Source of the DNA: Pseudoalteromonas sp. H71
GTDB lineage: Bacteria > Pseudomonadota > Gammaproteobacteria > Enterobacterales > Alteromonadaceae
DNA length: 64,000 bases
Assembly (NCBI RefSeq): GCF_001468485.1
Contig: NZ_LODI01000013.1
Coordinates: 99,852 to 163,851, forward strand
Direction of reading: 5' to 3'
Under the pieces are notes generated by a model. It was not told where the DNA came from and made no database searches. It worked only from the letters and a program-made list of their open reading frames with translations. Position numbers and translations under genes: made by a program. Positions 1-7,249 of the stretch are shown one piece after another (position 1 is the first letter of the stretch; the number at the start of each line of letters is the position of its first letter).

Positions 1-124
1 TTTTAGTAGCCACAAGGCATTCCTTCATAAAAGTGGTGATAGGGCAATAATACGCAATAAAGTGTTTACAAGGCGTTTGAAGATGTAACAAAGCATTACA
101 TATGTGTATTACAAATAAATATTT

Positions 125-141
125 GACTCTAAAAATGAGTC
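125..141. promoter_or_regulatory. Inverted repeat in the leader of the YkgJ-type gene
   Basis: A short perfect inverted repeat, GACTC-7 nt-GAGTC, lies 40 to 57 bases before the start codon of the downstream gene. A TTGACT hexamer overlaps its left arm, but no well-spaced -10 box follows. It may be an operator or part of the promoter. The rest of the first 181 bases shows no gene. Confidence 0.25.
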
Positions 142-181
142 GATACTGTTAAATATGTGGTTAATTTAAACTGAGGGTGTT

Positions 182-445
182 ATGAAAACAGAGCCAATGG
201 CGTGTCGATTAGGCTGCGGAGCATGTTGTATTGCGCCAAGTATTAGCTCGCCAATACCGGGTATGCCAAATGGCAAAAAGGCCGGAGAACGTTGTATTCA
301 GCTAGATGAGAACAATTTATGTAAGTTATTTGGTGATGAGTCTCGACCAAAAGTATGCAGTGATTTTACTGCCACAGTGGATGTGTGTGGGTCAACTAAT
401 GCAGAGGCTCTAGCGCTTATCACCGAGCTTGAACAATTAACTTAG
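182..445 (+). CDS. YkgJ-family cysteine cluster protein
   Basis: Small cytoplasmic protein of 87 residues with the Cys pattern of the YkgJ/UPF0153 family (CxCGxCC type). The sequence reads CRLGCGACC near residue 8, then further Cys at GERCIQL, NLCKLF and KVCSDF. Such Cys clusters are thought to bind zinc or an iron-sulfur centre, but the function of the family is not settled. The start ATG follows a GAGGG Shine-Dalgarno sequence. It is monocistronic here, followed by a 235-base gap holding a repeat half-copy and a hairpin. Family assignment is firm; a biochemical role cannot be given. Confidence 0.85.
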   Translation: MKTEPMACRLGCGACCIAPSISSPIPGMPNGKKAGERCIQLDENNLCKLFGDESRPKVCSDFTATVDVCGSTNAEALALITELEQLT

Positions 446-532
446 CTTGTGTGTTCAATACACACATAGTTACATTTATCTAAAAATATATTGCGCGATT
501 CCGTGACTGTTAGAAGCAAAAAGTGAAATATT

Positions 533-573
533 CACAAAGAGGGTAAGAGGCGCTTCGCTTTTAGCGCAAAGAC
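533..573. repeat. Half copy of the dispersed CACAAAGAG palindromic repeat
   Basis: Left half of the repeat found in full at 3.1-3.8 kb and 20.7-21.0 kb: CACAAAGAGGGTAAGAGG, then the GCGCTxCGCTTTTAG block. The right arm (CTCTTTGTG) is missing here, so this is a truncated copy. Confidence 0.7.
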
Positions 574-596
574 TATTTGAATAAGTCTTAACTAAC

Positions 597-636
597 CTGT
601 CAGATTTAATTTTTTTATTGTGATCAAATCTGACAG
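597..636. terminator. Perfect 11-bp stem hairpin downstream of the OsmC gene
   Basis: CTGTCAGATTT pairs exactly with AAATCTGACAG across an 18-base loop holding a run of T. It lies 45 bases beyond the stop of the minus-strand OsmC gene. It could be a terminator, but no U-run follows the stem on the minus strand, so another structural role is possible. Confidence 0.4.
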
Positions 637-680
637 TCGCATACGTGCCACTTGTGGACACTAATAACCTTAGTCACTTG

Positions 681-1169
681 TTAGGTTACGATTTCTGTAA
701 CAATTTCTGTTTTCACTGAATTAGCAATGAAGCATTGTTCATGTGATTGATGGTGCATTTTTTCAAGTTGCTCCATCGATGGTTTTTTATCACCCGAAAA
801 CTGAACATGTGGTCTAAGTGTGACTTTAGTCATTGAAATTTTACCGTCGCTATCTTTCTCCATAATACCTACAGCGTCGTCTACATATGAATCTACAACA
901 TATCTTTTTTTTGCTGCTATTGATAAAAAGAACAACATGTGGCAACTAGAAAGTGAAGCAACAAATGCTTCTTCAGGGTCTACATTTTCTTCAACGGAAT
1001 AAGGTAAAGGGACGACGTGAGGTGAAGAAGAAGCTTGAACGGTTATACCTCCATCAAAAATCCATTCATGTCCTCGGCTATATTTGTTATCAACATAACT
1101 TTCATTGTTATCAACATAACTTTCATTGCTATCTCTAACCCAATTGATTTTGGCAAAATACTCTGACAT
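681..1169 (-). CDS. OsmC-family peroxiredoxin-like protein
   Basis: Protein of 162 residues of the OsmC/Ohr family, which reduces organic hydroperoxides with a pair of Cys residues. Both conserved Cys are visible: SLSSCHMLFF at mid-protein and HEQCFIANS near the C-terminus, so it is probably active. Two small in-frame duplications are odd. NESYVDN is repeated in tandem near the N-terminus (21-bp unit, 1086-1127), and TEIV is repeated at the extreme C-terminus (12-bp unit). The stop TAA is itself part of a CCTAACAAGTG motif that also follows the next two genes. The native substrate is unknown. The start ATG is preceded by a GGAG ribosome site. Confidence 0.85.
   Translation of the reverse strand: MSEYFAKINWVRDSNESYVDNNESYVDNKYSRGHEWIFDGGITVQASSSPHVVPLPYSVEENVDPEEAFVASLSSCHMLFFLSIAAKKRYVVDSYVDDAVGIMEKDSDGKISMTKVTLRPHVQFSGDKKPSMEQLEKMHHQSHEQCFIANSVKTEIVTEIVT
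1086..1127. repeat. Perfect 21-bp tandem duplication inside the OsmC gene
   Basis: Two adjacent identical 21-base units beginning GTTATCAACATAAC. They keep the reading frame and duplicate seven residues (NESYVDN) in the N-terminal part of the OsmC protein. The perfect identity suggests a recent slippage event. Confidence 0.9.
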
Positions 1170-1194
1170 TTGAACTCCGTTTATGAAAGTAGCC

Positions 1195-1240
1195 TAACGC
1201 TTTTTGGGTCTGGTTTACACACTTGTTAAGTGCCGTTACT
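1195..1240 (-). other. Possible degenerate integron attC-like site
   Basis: On the minus strand, between the secreted DJ-1-like gene and OsmC, the sequence reads ACTTAAC (fits RYYYAAC, an R'' box), AAGTG, 21 bases, GC, then GTTAGGC (fits GTTRRRY, an R' box). The element is shorter than ordinary attC sites and its centre shows no good L''/L' pairing, so it may be degraded or coincidental. The same TAACAAGTG core also follows the stop codons of the two flanking minus-strand genes. Confidence 0.35.
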
Positions 1241-1985
1241 ACTGTTTTAAGGTTATCATTTCTTTTGCTACAAGTGCAGCAGAAGGCAAAAACATTGTTG
1301 AGATAATACGTTGATCTGCGATCACTGCGTGTTTATCTTTTAGTGTTTTCTTATTTTGAGCGATAGCACCATTCTTATTAAGCTGACTTTCAATAAGAAA
1401 AGGCAACAGTGTACCTTGCTTTGCCCATGACTTAGATGTTTCAGTGGAGTTAGGAAATCCAGCTACTTTTTTCCCTTTCACCAAAAATTCCCCGTTAGAT
1501 AATGTCACGTTTGCAATACCTGCAGAGCCATGGCCACCAACACCTACAATACCTCCTGACTCATACACACTACTGATAATAGAATGAATTTTTTTGTTAT
1601 CTGCAACGTCAAACATTACACCGTAGCCACCACCAATGAATACGCCCCAATAGTCGTTAGGATCAATTTGAGAAGGCGTGAATGAACTGTTCGCTTTTTC
1701 TAAGAAACCTTCATGTTTAATGGTGTAACTACTTATGCCTAGTGGATCCATCATAAACTTAACTTCTCCACCCTTAGGCGATACAAAGTCAACTTCAAAG
1801 CCATGACTAAAAAAAATGTGATAAGGAGGCGCAAATTCCCATAAATTATTTCTTGCATCATGCTTTTCAGGATCTCCCATATCTACCATATTAGAAACTA
1901 CGATTAGCACTTTCTTGGTAGGTTCTGCTAGAGCATTTGTGGCAAGCAAGGCAGCAGTTAGTAAAATAGTGGTTAAAAATCTCAT
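1239..1985 (-). CDS. Secreted DJ-1/PfpI-like protein lacking the catalytic Cys
   Basis: Protein of 248 residues from the preferred start, related to the DJ-1/PfpI/Hsp31 superfamily (class I glutamine-amidotransferase-like fold). The chosen ATG follows a GGAAGA ribosome site and opens a clear signal peptide (MRFLTTILLTAALLATNALA); an upstream in-frame start would bury it. The body shows family landmarks: KVLIVVSNM, the FVSPKGG strand, DYWGVFIGGG and KKVAGFPNSTE. At the nucleophile elbow the family has V-C-H-G, but this protein reads GVGGHGSAG, so the Cys is Gly (codon 1533-1535, residue 151). It is therefore unlikely to work by Cys chemistry and may be a periplasmic binding or structural protein. 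The stop is followed after 13 bases by a TAACAAGTG motif. Confidence 0.75.
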   Translation of the reverse strand: MRFLTTILLTAALLATNALAEPTKKVLIVVSNMVDMGDPEKHDARNNLWEFAPPYHIFFSHGFEVDFVSPKGGEVKFMMDPLGISSYTIKHEGFLEKANSSFTPSQIDPNDYWGVFIGGGYGVMFDVADNKKIHSIISSVYESGGIVGVGGHGSAGIANVTLSNGEFLVKGKKVAGFPNSTETSKSWAKQGTLLPFLIESQLNKNGAIAQNKKTLKDKHAVIADQRIISTMFLPSAALVAKEMITLKQ

Positions 1986-2077
1986 TGTCTTCCTTTTCAA
2001 ATAAGTAAAATTAATATTTAGACGATACAAGTGAACAAAGGGTTTAAATACTGAATCTGCCTAGGCACTTGTTAAGC

Positions 2078-2707
2078 TTATTTTTCTGCAATGTTGAACT
2101 TTTGTTTGTTTTCACACACCCAACTATTGAGAAGTAATTTTAGAGAGTCAAGATTTTCACCCAAAGCTTGATCTACCAACTCGAACTCTTCTTTTAAGTG
2201 TTCTCTTTGCTCGTGACGCCCAGACTCCAAATATTTTTCCCAATACGTTTTTCCACTTTCAATATCGTCGCAAAGAAAGTAGGAAAAAGCTAGGGCCTTA
2301 CAAGTGTGCTCATTAAACCTTGGTTCACTGTTTGTTAATTTGGCCCAATACCTACTATGGGCTACTTGATAATTAATGAAATCGAAAGGTTCAGATAATG
2401 AAGAGACTTCAGGCAAGTATTTCTTAATAAGTTCTATAAAAGCTTTTGATCTCTCTTTTACACTAACGTAGTCAAAATCAATATAGCCTTCTGGATGATC
2501 AATTCGATCACCAAATGTTAAGTGAAAATTATCTATTTTTTGGTATAACGGAAAATACCATTTCCAAATATACGCTCCATTTCTAGTCTTTTCGTATACA
2601 AACCCACGAAGTATTTTATTTGTCTCCGTTAGATAAAAATATCCGTCAACAACAGACAATTGACAAATTTCTTTTATAACGTCTTTTTCAATCTTTCCTA
2701 GTTTCAT
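2078..2707 (-). CDS. Hypothetical protein, 209 residues
   Basis: I do not recognise this protein. It has no signal peptide or membrane segment. The N-terminal half is rich in Trp, Tyr and Phe (YIWKWYFPLYQK), which suggests a beta-rich fold, and the C-terminal half is charged and helical (SGRHEQREHLKEEFELVDQ). It is AT-rich and runs in the same direction as the next two genes. Its TAA stop is followed at once by GCTTAACAAGTG, the motif shared with those genes, and GTTAAGC lies about 30 bases before its start. This arrangement resembles a gene cassette. Read-through without frame breaks supports a real gene. Confidence 0.6.
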   Translation of the reverse strand: MKLGKIEKDVIKEICQLSVVDGYFYLTETNKILRGFVYEKTRNGAYIWKWYFPLYQKIDNFHLTFGDRIDHPEGYIDFDYVSVKERSKAFIELIKKYLPEVSSLSEPFDFINYQVAHSRYWAKLTNSEPRFNEHTCKALAFSYFLCDDIESGKTYWEKYLESGRHEQREHLKEEFELVDQALGENLDSLKLLLNSWVCENKQKFNIAEK

Positions 2708-2756
2708 GGGTATTATGATTTGCCCTTTTTGAGCTTAACATGTTTATAGCGAGCGA

Positions 2757-2797
2757 ATCGCGCGTTCTTCTACCACAGCGTCGCTCGCTTTTCTGAA
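2757..2797. repeat. Inverted repeat upstream of the 209-residue orphan
   Basis: GCGAGCGA and TCGCTCGC form a perfect 8-bp inverted repeat near 2749-2797, with a GC-rich centre that contrasts with the AT-rich surroundings. It lies in the leader of the minus-strand orphan. It could be a terminator, an operator or the inner arms of a decayed recombination site; nothing in the sequence decides between these. Confidence 0.3.
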
Positions 2798-3028
2798 TTA
2801 CTCATTTGTAACAAACTTCTTAACTATTTGCCAGAACTACCAAAATATAGTATTTCTGGTTTTTACTTAAGAGCAAAAATGAACGATTAGGTCGTTTTTG
2901 TGACTATGCAAGCAATATACTTTGACGAAATTAAAAAGTAACTGTTAACGACCGCTTATCGCTGTGTGTCAGATGAAGTCTAAATCTATTCCATTAAACT
3001 CTAAGATAAGATATGAGCTAGTGCAGAT

Positions 3029-3800
3029 TAATTAAAAGCATTGGCTGATTACGTTTATCTCATTTACTCCTCATTCGCTTCTCTTTGTGCGTTTTTTAGA
3101 TTTGCGTTATATAAAACGCGCTACTTTTGTTGGTTGAAGTTCATAAAGTGAATAATTCACAAAGAGGGTAAGAGGCGCTGCGCTTTTAGAGGAAAGACTA
3201 ATTAAAAGCATTGGCTGATTTCGTTTTCTCATTTACTTCTCATTCATTTCTCTTTGTGCAATTTATTTTGGCTTATTCAGAATTTAAAACGAATGCGTTT
3301 GGCTTGATGGCTGAAGCTCATAAAGTGAATAATTAATAAAGAGGTAAGAGGCGCTACGCTTTTAGAGGGAAGATTAATTTAAAGCATTGGCTGATTACGT
3401 TTATCTCATTTACTCCTCATTTGCTTCTCTTTGTGCGTTTTTTAGCTTTGCGTTATATAAAACGCGCTACTTTTATTGGTTGAGGCCCATAAAGTGAATA
3501 ATTCACAAAGAGGGTAAGAGGCGCTGCGCTTTTAGAGGGAAGACTAATTAAAAGCATTGGCTGATTTCGTTTTCTCATTTACTTCACATTCATTTCTCTT
3601 TGTGCAATTTATTTTGGCTTATTCAGAATTTAAAACGAATGCGTTTGGCTTGATGGGTGAAGCCATTAAATTGATCGATTCACAAAGAGGGTAAGAGGCG
3701 CTGCGCTTTTAGAGGAAAGATTAATTTAAAGCATTGGCTGATTTACGTTTATCTCATTTACTCCTCATTTATTCCTCATTAGCTTCTCTTTGTGCAATAT
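3029..3800. repeat. Array of 4.5 palindromic repeat units with 346-bp higher-order period
   Basis: Four units start at CACAAAGAG (3158, degenerate at 3335, 3504, 3681) and end at CTCTTTGTG (3258, 3435, 3604, 3794); a half unit ends at 3089. Each is about 101-114 bases. The CACAAAGAG/CTCTTTGTG ends form terminal inverted repeats, with AAGAGGCGC and a GAGGAG-like block just inside. Alternate units are most alike: linkers alternate between a GCGTTATATAAAACGCGC type and a TTTAAAACGAATGCG type. The pattern therefore repeats every 346 bases (3035 to 3381). No coding frame runs through it. This array fills most of the 1.18-kb gap at 2708-3888. Confidence 0.9.
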
Positions 3801-3831
3801 TGTTTGCCTAAAAGTCGTCTTTATATAAACC

Positions 3832-3882
3832 AATTCAGCGTTTACAAACTAAGGTAAACATTAAGTTTGTAAACGCTGAATT
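3832..3882. terminator. Long perfect hairpin beyond the TonB receptor gene
   Basis: Two perfect 19-bp arms (AATTCAGCGTTTACAAACT and its complement) flank a 13-base loop. The hairpin ends 7 bases from the stop codon of the minus-strand receptor gene, the usual place of a terminator. The following minus-strand sequence has only a weak U-run. Confidence 0.65.
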
Positions 3883-3888
3883 TAATGT

Positions 3889-5745
3889 CTACCAATTATA
3901 CGTTGCACTTAAGGTATATTGCTCGCCGCGCCCGGGTGTGCCGGGTATTTCTTCAAACGATTCATCCCATACATTGTCTGCAGCTAACGTAATAAATAAA
4001 TTATTGATTACAGTTGGCGTAATTTTTAGCGACAATTGCGTAAATAACGCGGTGTCTTTACCATTGCGTAGTGCGTTTTCGTGCTGTTTTCGCCACTCGT
4101 TATCAACCCTCATTTCTATTAGGTCGTTTGGTGTCCAAATTGCACCTAAGGTCACACGGTGATCAGGAAAGTTTAAGGCGTAAAAGCTGGCGTCGATATC
4201 TGCATCACCATAGTTTTCTGACTTATTTAAGTAGGTGTAGCTTGCAATGAGCTCGGTTGTATCAAAGTACTTAGTTGCAAAAAACTCAACGCCGGTGGCG
4301 TCTATGTCAACCGGATTAGCAAAGCGGGCAGAGCTAGAGTCAAAACTAAAAGTCCAATCGGTTAGGTTGTTATCCTCACGGTAGAAAACCGCTGAATTAA
4401 GTTGCCAGCTTTGTCCTTGCATTAAATAACCAAGCTCTATGTTTTTAGTCGTTTCGCGCTCGAGGTTGTAATTACTTCTAAATAACCCGCCTTGCTCACT
4501 GCCACCAATAGCAGTGTAACCAGCAACTTGGCTTGCTTGTGCGTAGGATACGTAAAGTGTTTGTTCAGAGCTGTCACTGTTTTGAGTGTTTAGTGAAATA
4601 TCGCCAATGAGCGATAACTCAGAGTCATCTCGGTTTGTGTCGTCAAAAGCCGCACCTAGGCGAAGAGTTAATAACTGATTTTGTTTAAGGTCGATTTTAT
4701 ACTCAGGTAATACGCTCAGTTTGTAATAAGTGCGAGATGTGAAATTATTTTCAAGGGTTGTCGACTCTATTTCGTCTTCAATGTACTGCGCTGAATAATT
4801 TACTGCAAACGCGGTGTTTTGTGCATGGCTTCCTGATATTGCAATCGATTTTACTTTAGTTTCATGAAAGGCTTCAAAGGCGCTTGGATTCTCACGAGAA
4901 AATATATAATGGTCGTTGTGTTTTCTGTAATAGGCCGAGACCTCAAAATGGCTATTGTCTGCGTAATTTTGCTGGTGGTTAAGCATGAGTAAGCGGGTTT
5001 CTAGTTCTTCTGTTTCGTTTACGCCAAATGGTGTGTACATGTTTGGCCAGCCAAAAAACTTGTCTTGTGAGCCATACATTATATCGGTTTGCGAATCCGC
5101 ACCTATTAACTGTATGCGCGCAGAGGCGCGGTTAAAATCGTGATCGCCGTTCTCTATTGAACCGTCACTTTGTGAATGAGAATATTCGCCCTCAAAGCCC
5201 AGTTGCCAATTTTTAGCATCATCAATTTCTGTGCTTATTCCTGCGTAAATACTGTGTAAGTTAAAGTTGTTTGTACCTGTACCAACAGATACATTGCCGC
5301 CAGTTGTGATAGGTTTAAAACCAAACGAAATCGATCCCACTGAGCTGTTCATACCGTTTAAGGCATTGTCGGCTCCGGTTAAAATGTAGGGACCCGTTAG
5401 CATTTGCGGTGCAATAGGAAGCTCCGCAACATAATGACCTGTTTGAGGATCTAGTAGGGTAGCACTGCCGACTCTAAACCCTGTGTTTTCGAAAATACCG
5501 CCACGAATTGTTACATCAGCTTGCGCTTCTGCCATATTACGTGACTGTAAATCAACGCGTGGGTCGTATTCTAAATTAGAAACGGGGGAGTCAAAGGTGC
5601 CAACAGGTAGTTTATTGGCCGTGGCCGATGCCTCAACGGTTATTTGTTCTATTGCTGTTTCACTGTTGGTTGAAGCTTGCGCATAAGTAAAAGGTGTAAC
5701 GCTGCACAGCAGTGCAGAAAATATAAAATGCTCAGTGCGATTCAT
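3889..5745 (-). CDS. TonB-dependent outer-membrane receptor
   Basis: Protein of about 618 residues with a signal peptide (MNRTEHFIFSALLCSVTPFTYAQA), an N-terminal plug region (ADVTIRGGIFENTGFRVG, TGADNALNGMNSSVGSISF) and a long C-terminal beta-barrel ending in an aromatic residue (YNW). These are the marks of TonB-dependent transporters that import siderophores, haem, vitamin B12 or other large ligands. The ligand cannot be read from sequence. A possible Fur-like box lies about 115 bases upstream, which would favour an iron ligand. I chose the second in-frame ATG, four codons into the longest frame, because it opens the signal peptide. It is smaller than most siderophore receptors (about 700 residues). 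Confidence 0.88.
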   Translation of the reverse strand: MNRTEHFIFSALLCSVTPFTYAQASTNSETAIEQITVEASATANKLPVGTFDSPVSNLEYDPRVDLQSRNMAEAQADVTIRGGIFENTGFRVGSATLLDPQTGHYVAELPIAPQMLTGPYILTGADNALNGMNSSVGSISFGFKPITTGGNVSVGTGTNNFNLHSIYAGISTEIDDAKNWQLGFEGEYSHSQSDGSIENGDHDFNRASARIQLIGADSQTDIMYGSQDKFFGWPNMYTPFGVNETEELETRLLMLNHQQNYADNSHFEVSAYYRKHNDHYIFSRENPSAFEAFHETKVKSIAISGSHAQNTAFAVNYSAQYIEDEIESTTLENNFTSRTYYKLSVLPEYKIDLKQNQLLTLRLGAAFDDTNRDDSELSLIGDISLNTQNSDSSEQTLYVSYAQASQVAGYTAIGGSEQGGLFRSNYNLERETTKNIELGYLMQGQSWQLNSAVFYREDNNLTDWTFSFDSSSARFANPVDIDATGVEFFATKYFDTTELIASYTYLNKSENYGDADIDASFYALNFPDHRVTLGAIWTPNDLIEMRVDNEWRKQHENALRNGKDTALFTQLSLKITPTVINNLFITLAADNVWDESFEEIPGTPGRGEQYTLSATYNW

Positions 5746-5858
5746 GGTGTATCTCATAATGTGTTAGGGCACTTATAAAAACTATATAAAGCGGGTGGGC
5801 TAGCTTAATTTAGTCAGTGCAATTTTGTGCGCTATTGTACAGTAATTATAAAAATCTG

Positions 5859-5877
5859 CATTTGATAATCATTTGTA
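5859..5877. promoter_or_regulatory. Possible Fur-like box
   Basis: TGATAATCATT sits between the divergent TonB receptor and msrA genes. It matches the central 11 bases of the 19-bp Fur consensus (GATAATGATAATCATTATC); the outer bases match poorly, about 12 of 19 overall. Confidence 0.35.
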
Positions 5878-5936
5878 TAATTAACGCGTTACAATACACA
5901 TGTATTTTAATTAACTTTATTGAGTTAGATAAAACG

Positions 5937-6422
5937 ATGACACTTCAGCAACACAATACACTTTATTTTGCCGGCGGCTGCTTATGGGGCGTGCAAGAGT
6001 TTATGAAGCATTTACCGGGCGTTATAACAACCGAAGCAGGGCGTGCTAATGGCGCAAGTAATAGCACACAAGGGGCATACGATGGCTATACTGAGTGTGT
6101 AAAAGTAATGTTTGACTCAAGTGTTTCACTCAATCAACTGTTTGACTATTTTTTTGAAATTATTGACCCTTACAGTGTTAATAAGCAAGGGGTAGATGAA
6201 GGCCCTAAATACCGTACAGGCATTTACAGCAAAAACCAAAATCATCTAGATGCAGCAAGCAATTATATAAATAAGCGCAGCGATGCCGAAAAAATTGTAG
6301 TAGAGGTAGAGCAGTTAACTAATTACGTTCCAAGCGATCCAGAGCATCAAGACCGTTTAACTAATCACCCCGATGATTATTGCCATATACCGCTTGAGTT
6401 ATTGCATAAGTATAAATTGTAA
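5937..6422 (+). CDS. msrA: Peptide-methionine (S)-S-oxide reductase
   Basis: Enzyme of about 161 residues that reduces methionine-S-sulfoxide in proteins. The active-site motif is GGCLWG near residue 14 (usual GCFWG), followed by VKVMFD, the FFEIIDPYSVNKQG block and GPKYRTGIY, all typical of MsrA. The ATG at 5937 begins MTLQQHNTLYFAGGCLWG, the normal family start; the 40 residues that could be added upstream are hydrophobic and not family-like. No resolving C-terminal Cys pair is obvious, although a DDYCHIP Cys is present. It is transcribed divergently from the TonB receptor. Confidence 0.9.
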   Translation: MTLQQHNTLYFAGGCLWGVQEFMKHLPGVITTEAGRANGASNSTQGAYDGYTECVKVMFDSSVSLNQLFDYFFEIIDPYSVNKQGVDEGPKYRTGIYSKNQNHLDAASNYINKRSDAEKIVVEVEQLTNYVPSDPEHQDRLTNHPDDYCHIPLELLHKYKL

Positions 6423-6517
6423 ATTTAACGCGGTGTTTTTGTAGACATGCAGCTTGCTAACGTGATGAGCGCTGCTCGTAATTACTTTAGTTTGTAAGCC
6501 CAAAAATTAACACCCAC

Positions 6518-6544
6518 AAAAAGCTCACGTAATGTGAGCTTTTT
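6518..6544. terminator. Bidirectional terminator between msrA and the DUF4136 gene
   Basis: AAAAAGCTCAC and GTGAGCTTTTT are perfect 11-bp arms around a 5-base loop, with A and T runs on each side. It can serve both convergent genes. Confidence 0.85.
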
Positions 6545-6561
6545 AAAAACTAACTTTAAGA

Positions 6562-7113
6562 TTAATGCTGCTTTTGCGGCGGGAAGTTGCTTAAAATATT
6601 TGCGACTGTTTTTTTAATTGACGCTTCGCGTTGCTCTGGCGATTGTTTTTTCTTTAAACGGCCTTCTTTAGCACCGCGCCAAATTAATTGATTAGATGCG
6701 CTGTCTACAATATCGATAACCAATGTACCCACTTCGTATTCACGCGCATTTGTATCACGTTGAAAACCAGTACCCCAGTAACCCCAACGGTTACTGTAAC
6801 CCGTGTTAAACGTATCTACTTCTAATTCTTTATCTACCGATGCATGGTAGTTAACTAGTACGTCAGCTTGAGCTGGGTCTACTAATGTCATACCAAGCGT
6901 GTTTGTAAGCTCATTATTTACCGCAGTACGCACACGTTTTTCCATTAAGCCATTAATTTGATAATTTGTGGTGTCTTTAGTTAAGCTCGCGTTTTCTACC
7001 CACGCAAATGTTTTAAAATTACTAAAGTTAGCTGATTTATCGTAATCCCAATCTGGGGTTTGAGTACAGGCAGTAAGTAGTGCTAGTGCTGCAACAATAA
7101 GTATATTTTTCAT
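6562..7113 (-). CDS. DUF4136 lipoprotein
   Basis: Predicted lipoprotein of 183 residues. The start was set at the Met that opens MKNILIVAALALLTAC, a signal peptide with a lipobox (LTAC) giving an acylated Cys; an upstream start would add 14 non-signal residues. The rest fits the DUF4136 family: an early FKTFAW motif, ADVLVNYHASVDKE, and a C-terminal GTLVIDIVDSASNQLIWRG segment. The family is common in Alteromonadales and its function is unknown. Residues around the VDTFNTGYSNRWGYWGTG stretch are glycine and aromatic rich, as usual. It shares a bidirectional terminator with msrA. Confidence 0.85.
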   Translation of the reverse strand: MKNILIVAALALLTACTQTPDWDYDKSANFSNFKTFAWVENASLTKDTTNYQINGLMEKRVRTAVNNELTNTLGMTLVDPAQADVLVNYHASVDKELEVDTFNTGYSNRWGYWGTGFQRDTNAREYEVGTLVIDIVDSASNQLIWRGAKEGRLKKKQSPEQREASIKKTVANILSNFPPQKQH

Positions 7114-7249
7114 TACGTTTGCTCCAATAAAATGCATTACCTTAAAATAACACACCTTATATAAATGTGTATTATTAAAAGGTTCTAAAAATTAGTTTAG
7201 TGTGATGAATATGAATGACTAATTAATGTTAATTCGTTACTCAAAAAAG

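Noticed and set aside
476..661. 61-residue minus-strand open frame
   Set aside because: It lies in the half-copy of the dispersed repeat and the hairpin at 597-636, with no family match or ribosome site.
820..1138. Plus-strand open frames opposite the OsmC gene
   Set aside because: They are antisense shadows of a conserved OsmC coding sequence; one of them simply reads through the 21-bp tandem duplication.
3029..3800. CRISPR-like look of the repeat array
   Set aside because: Units exceed 100 bases, spacers are not unique and no cas gene is present; the ends are inverted repeats, so it is an array of palindromic elements.
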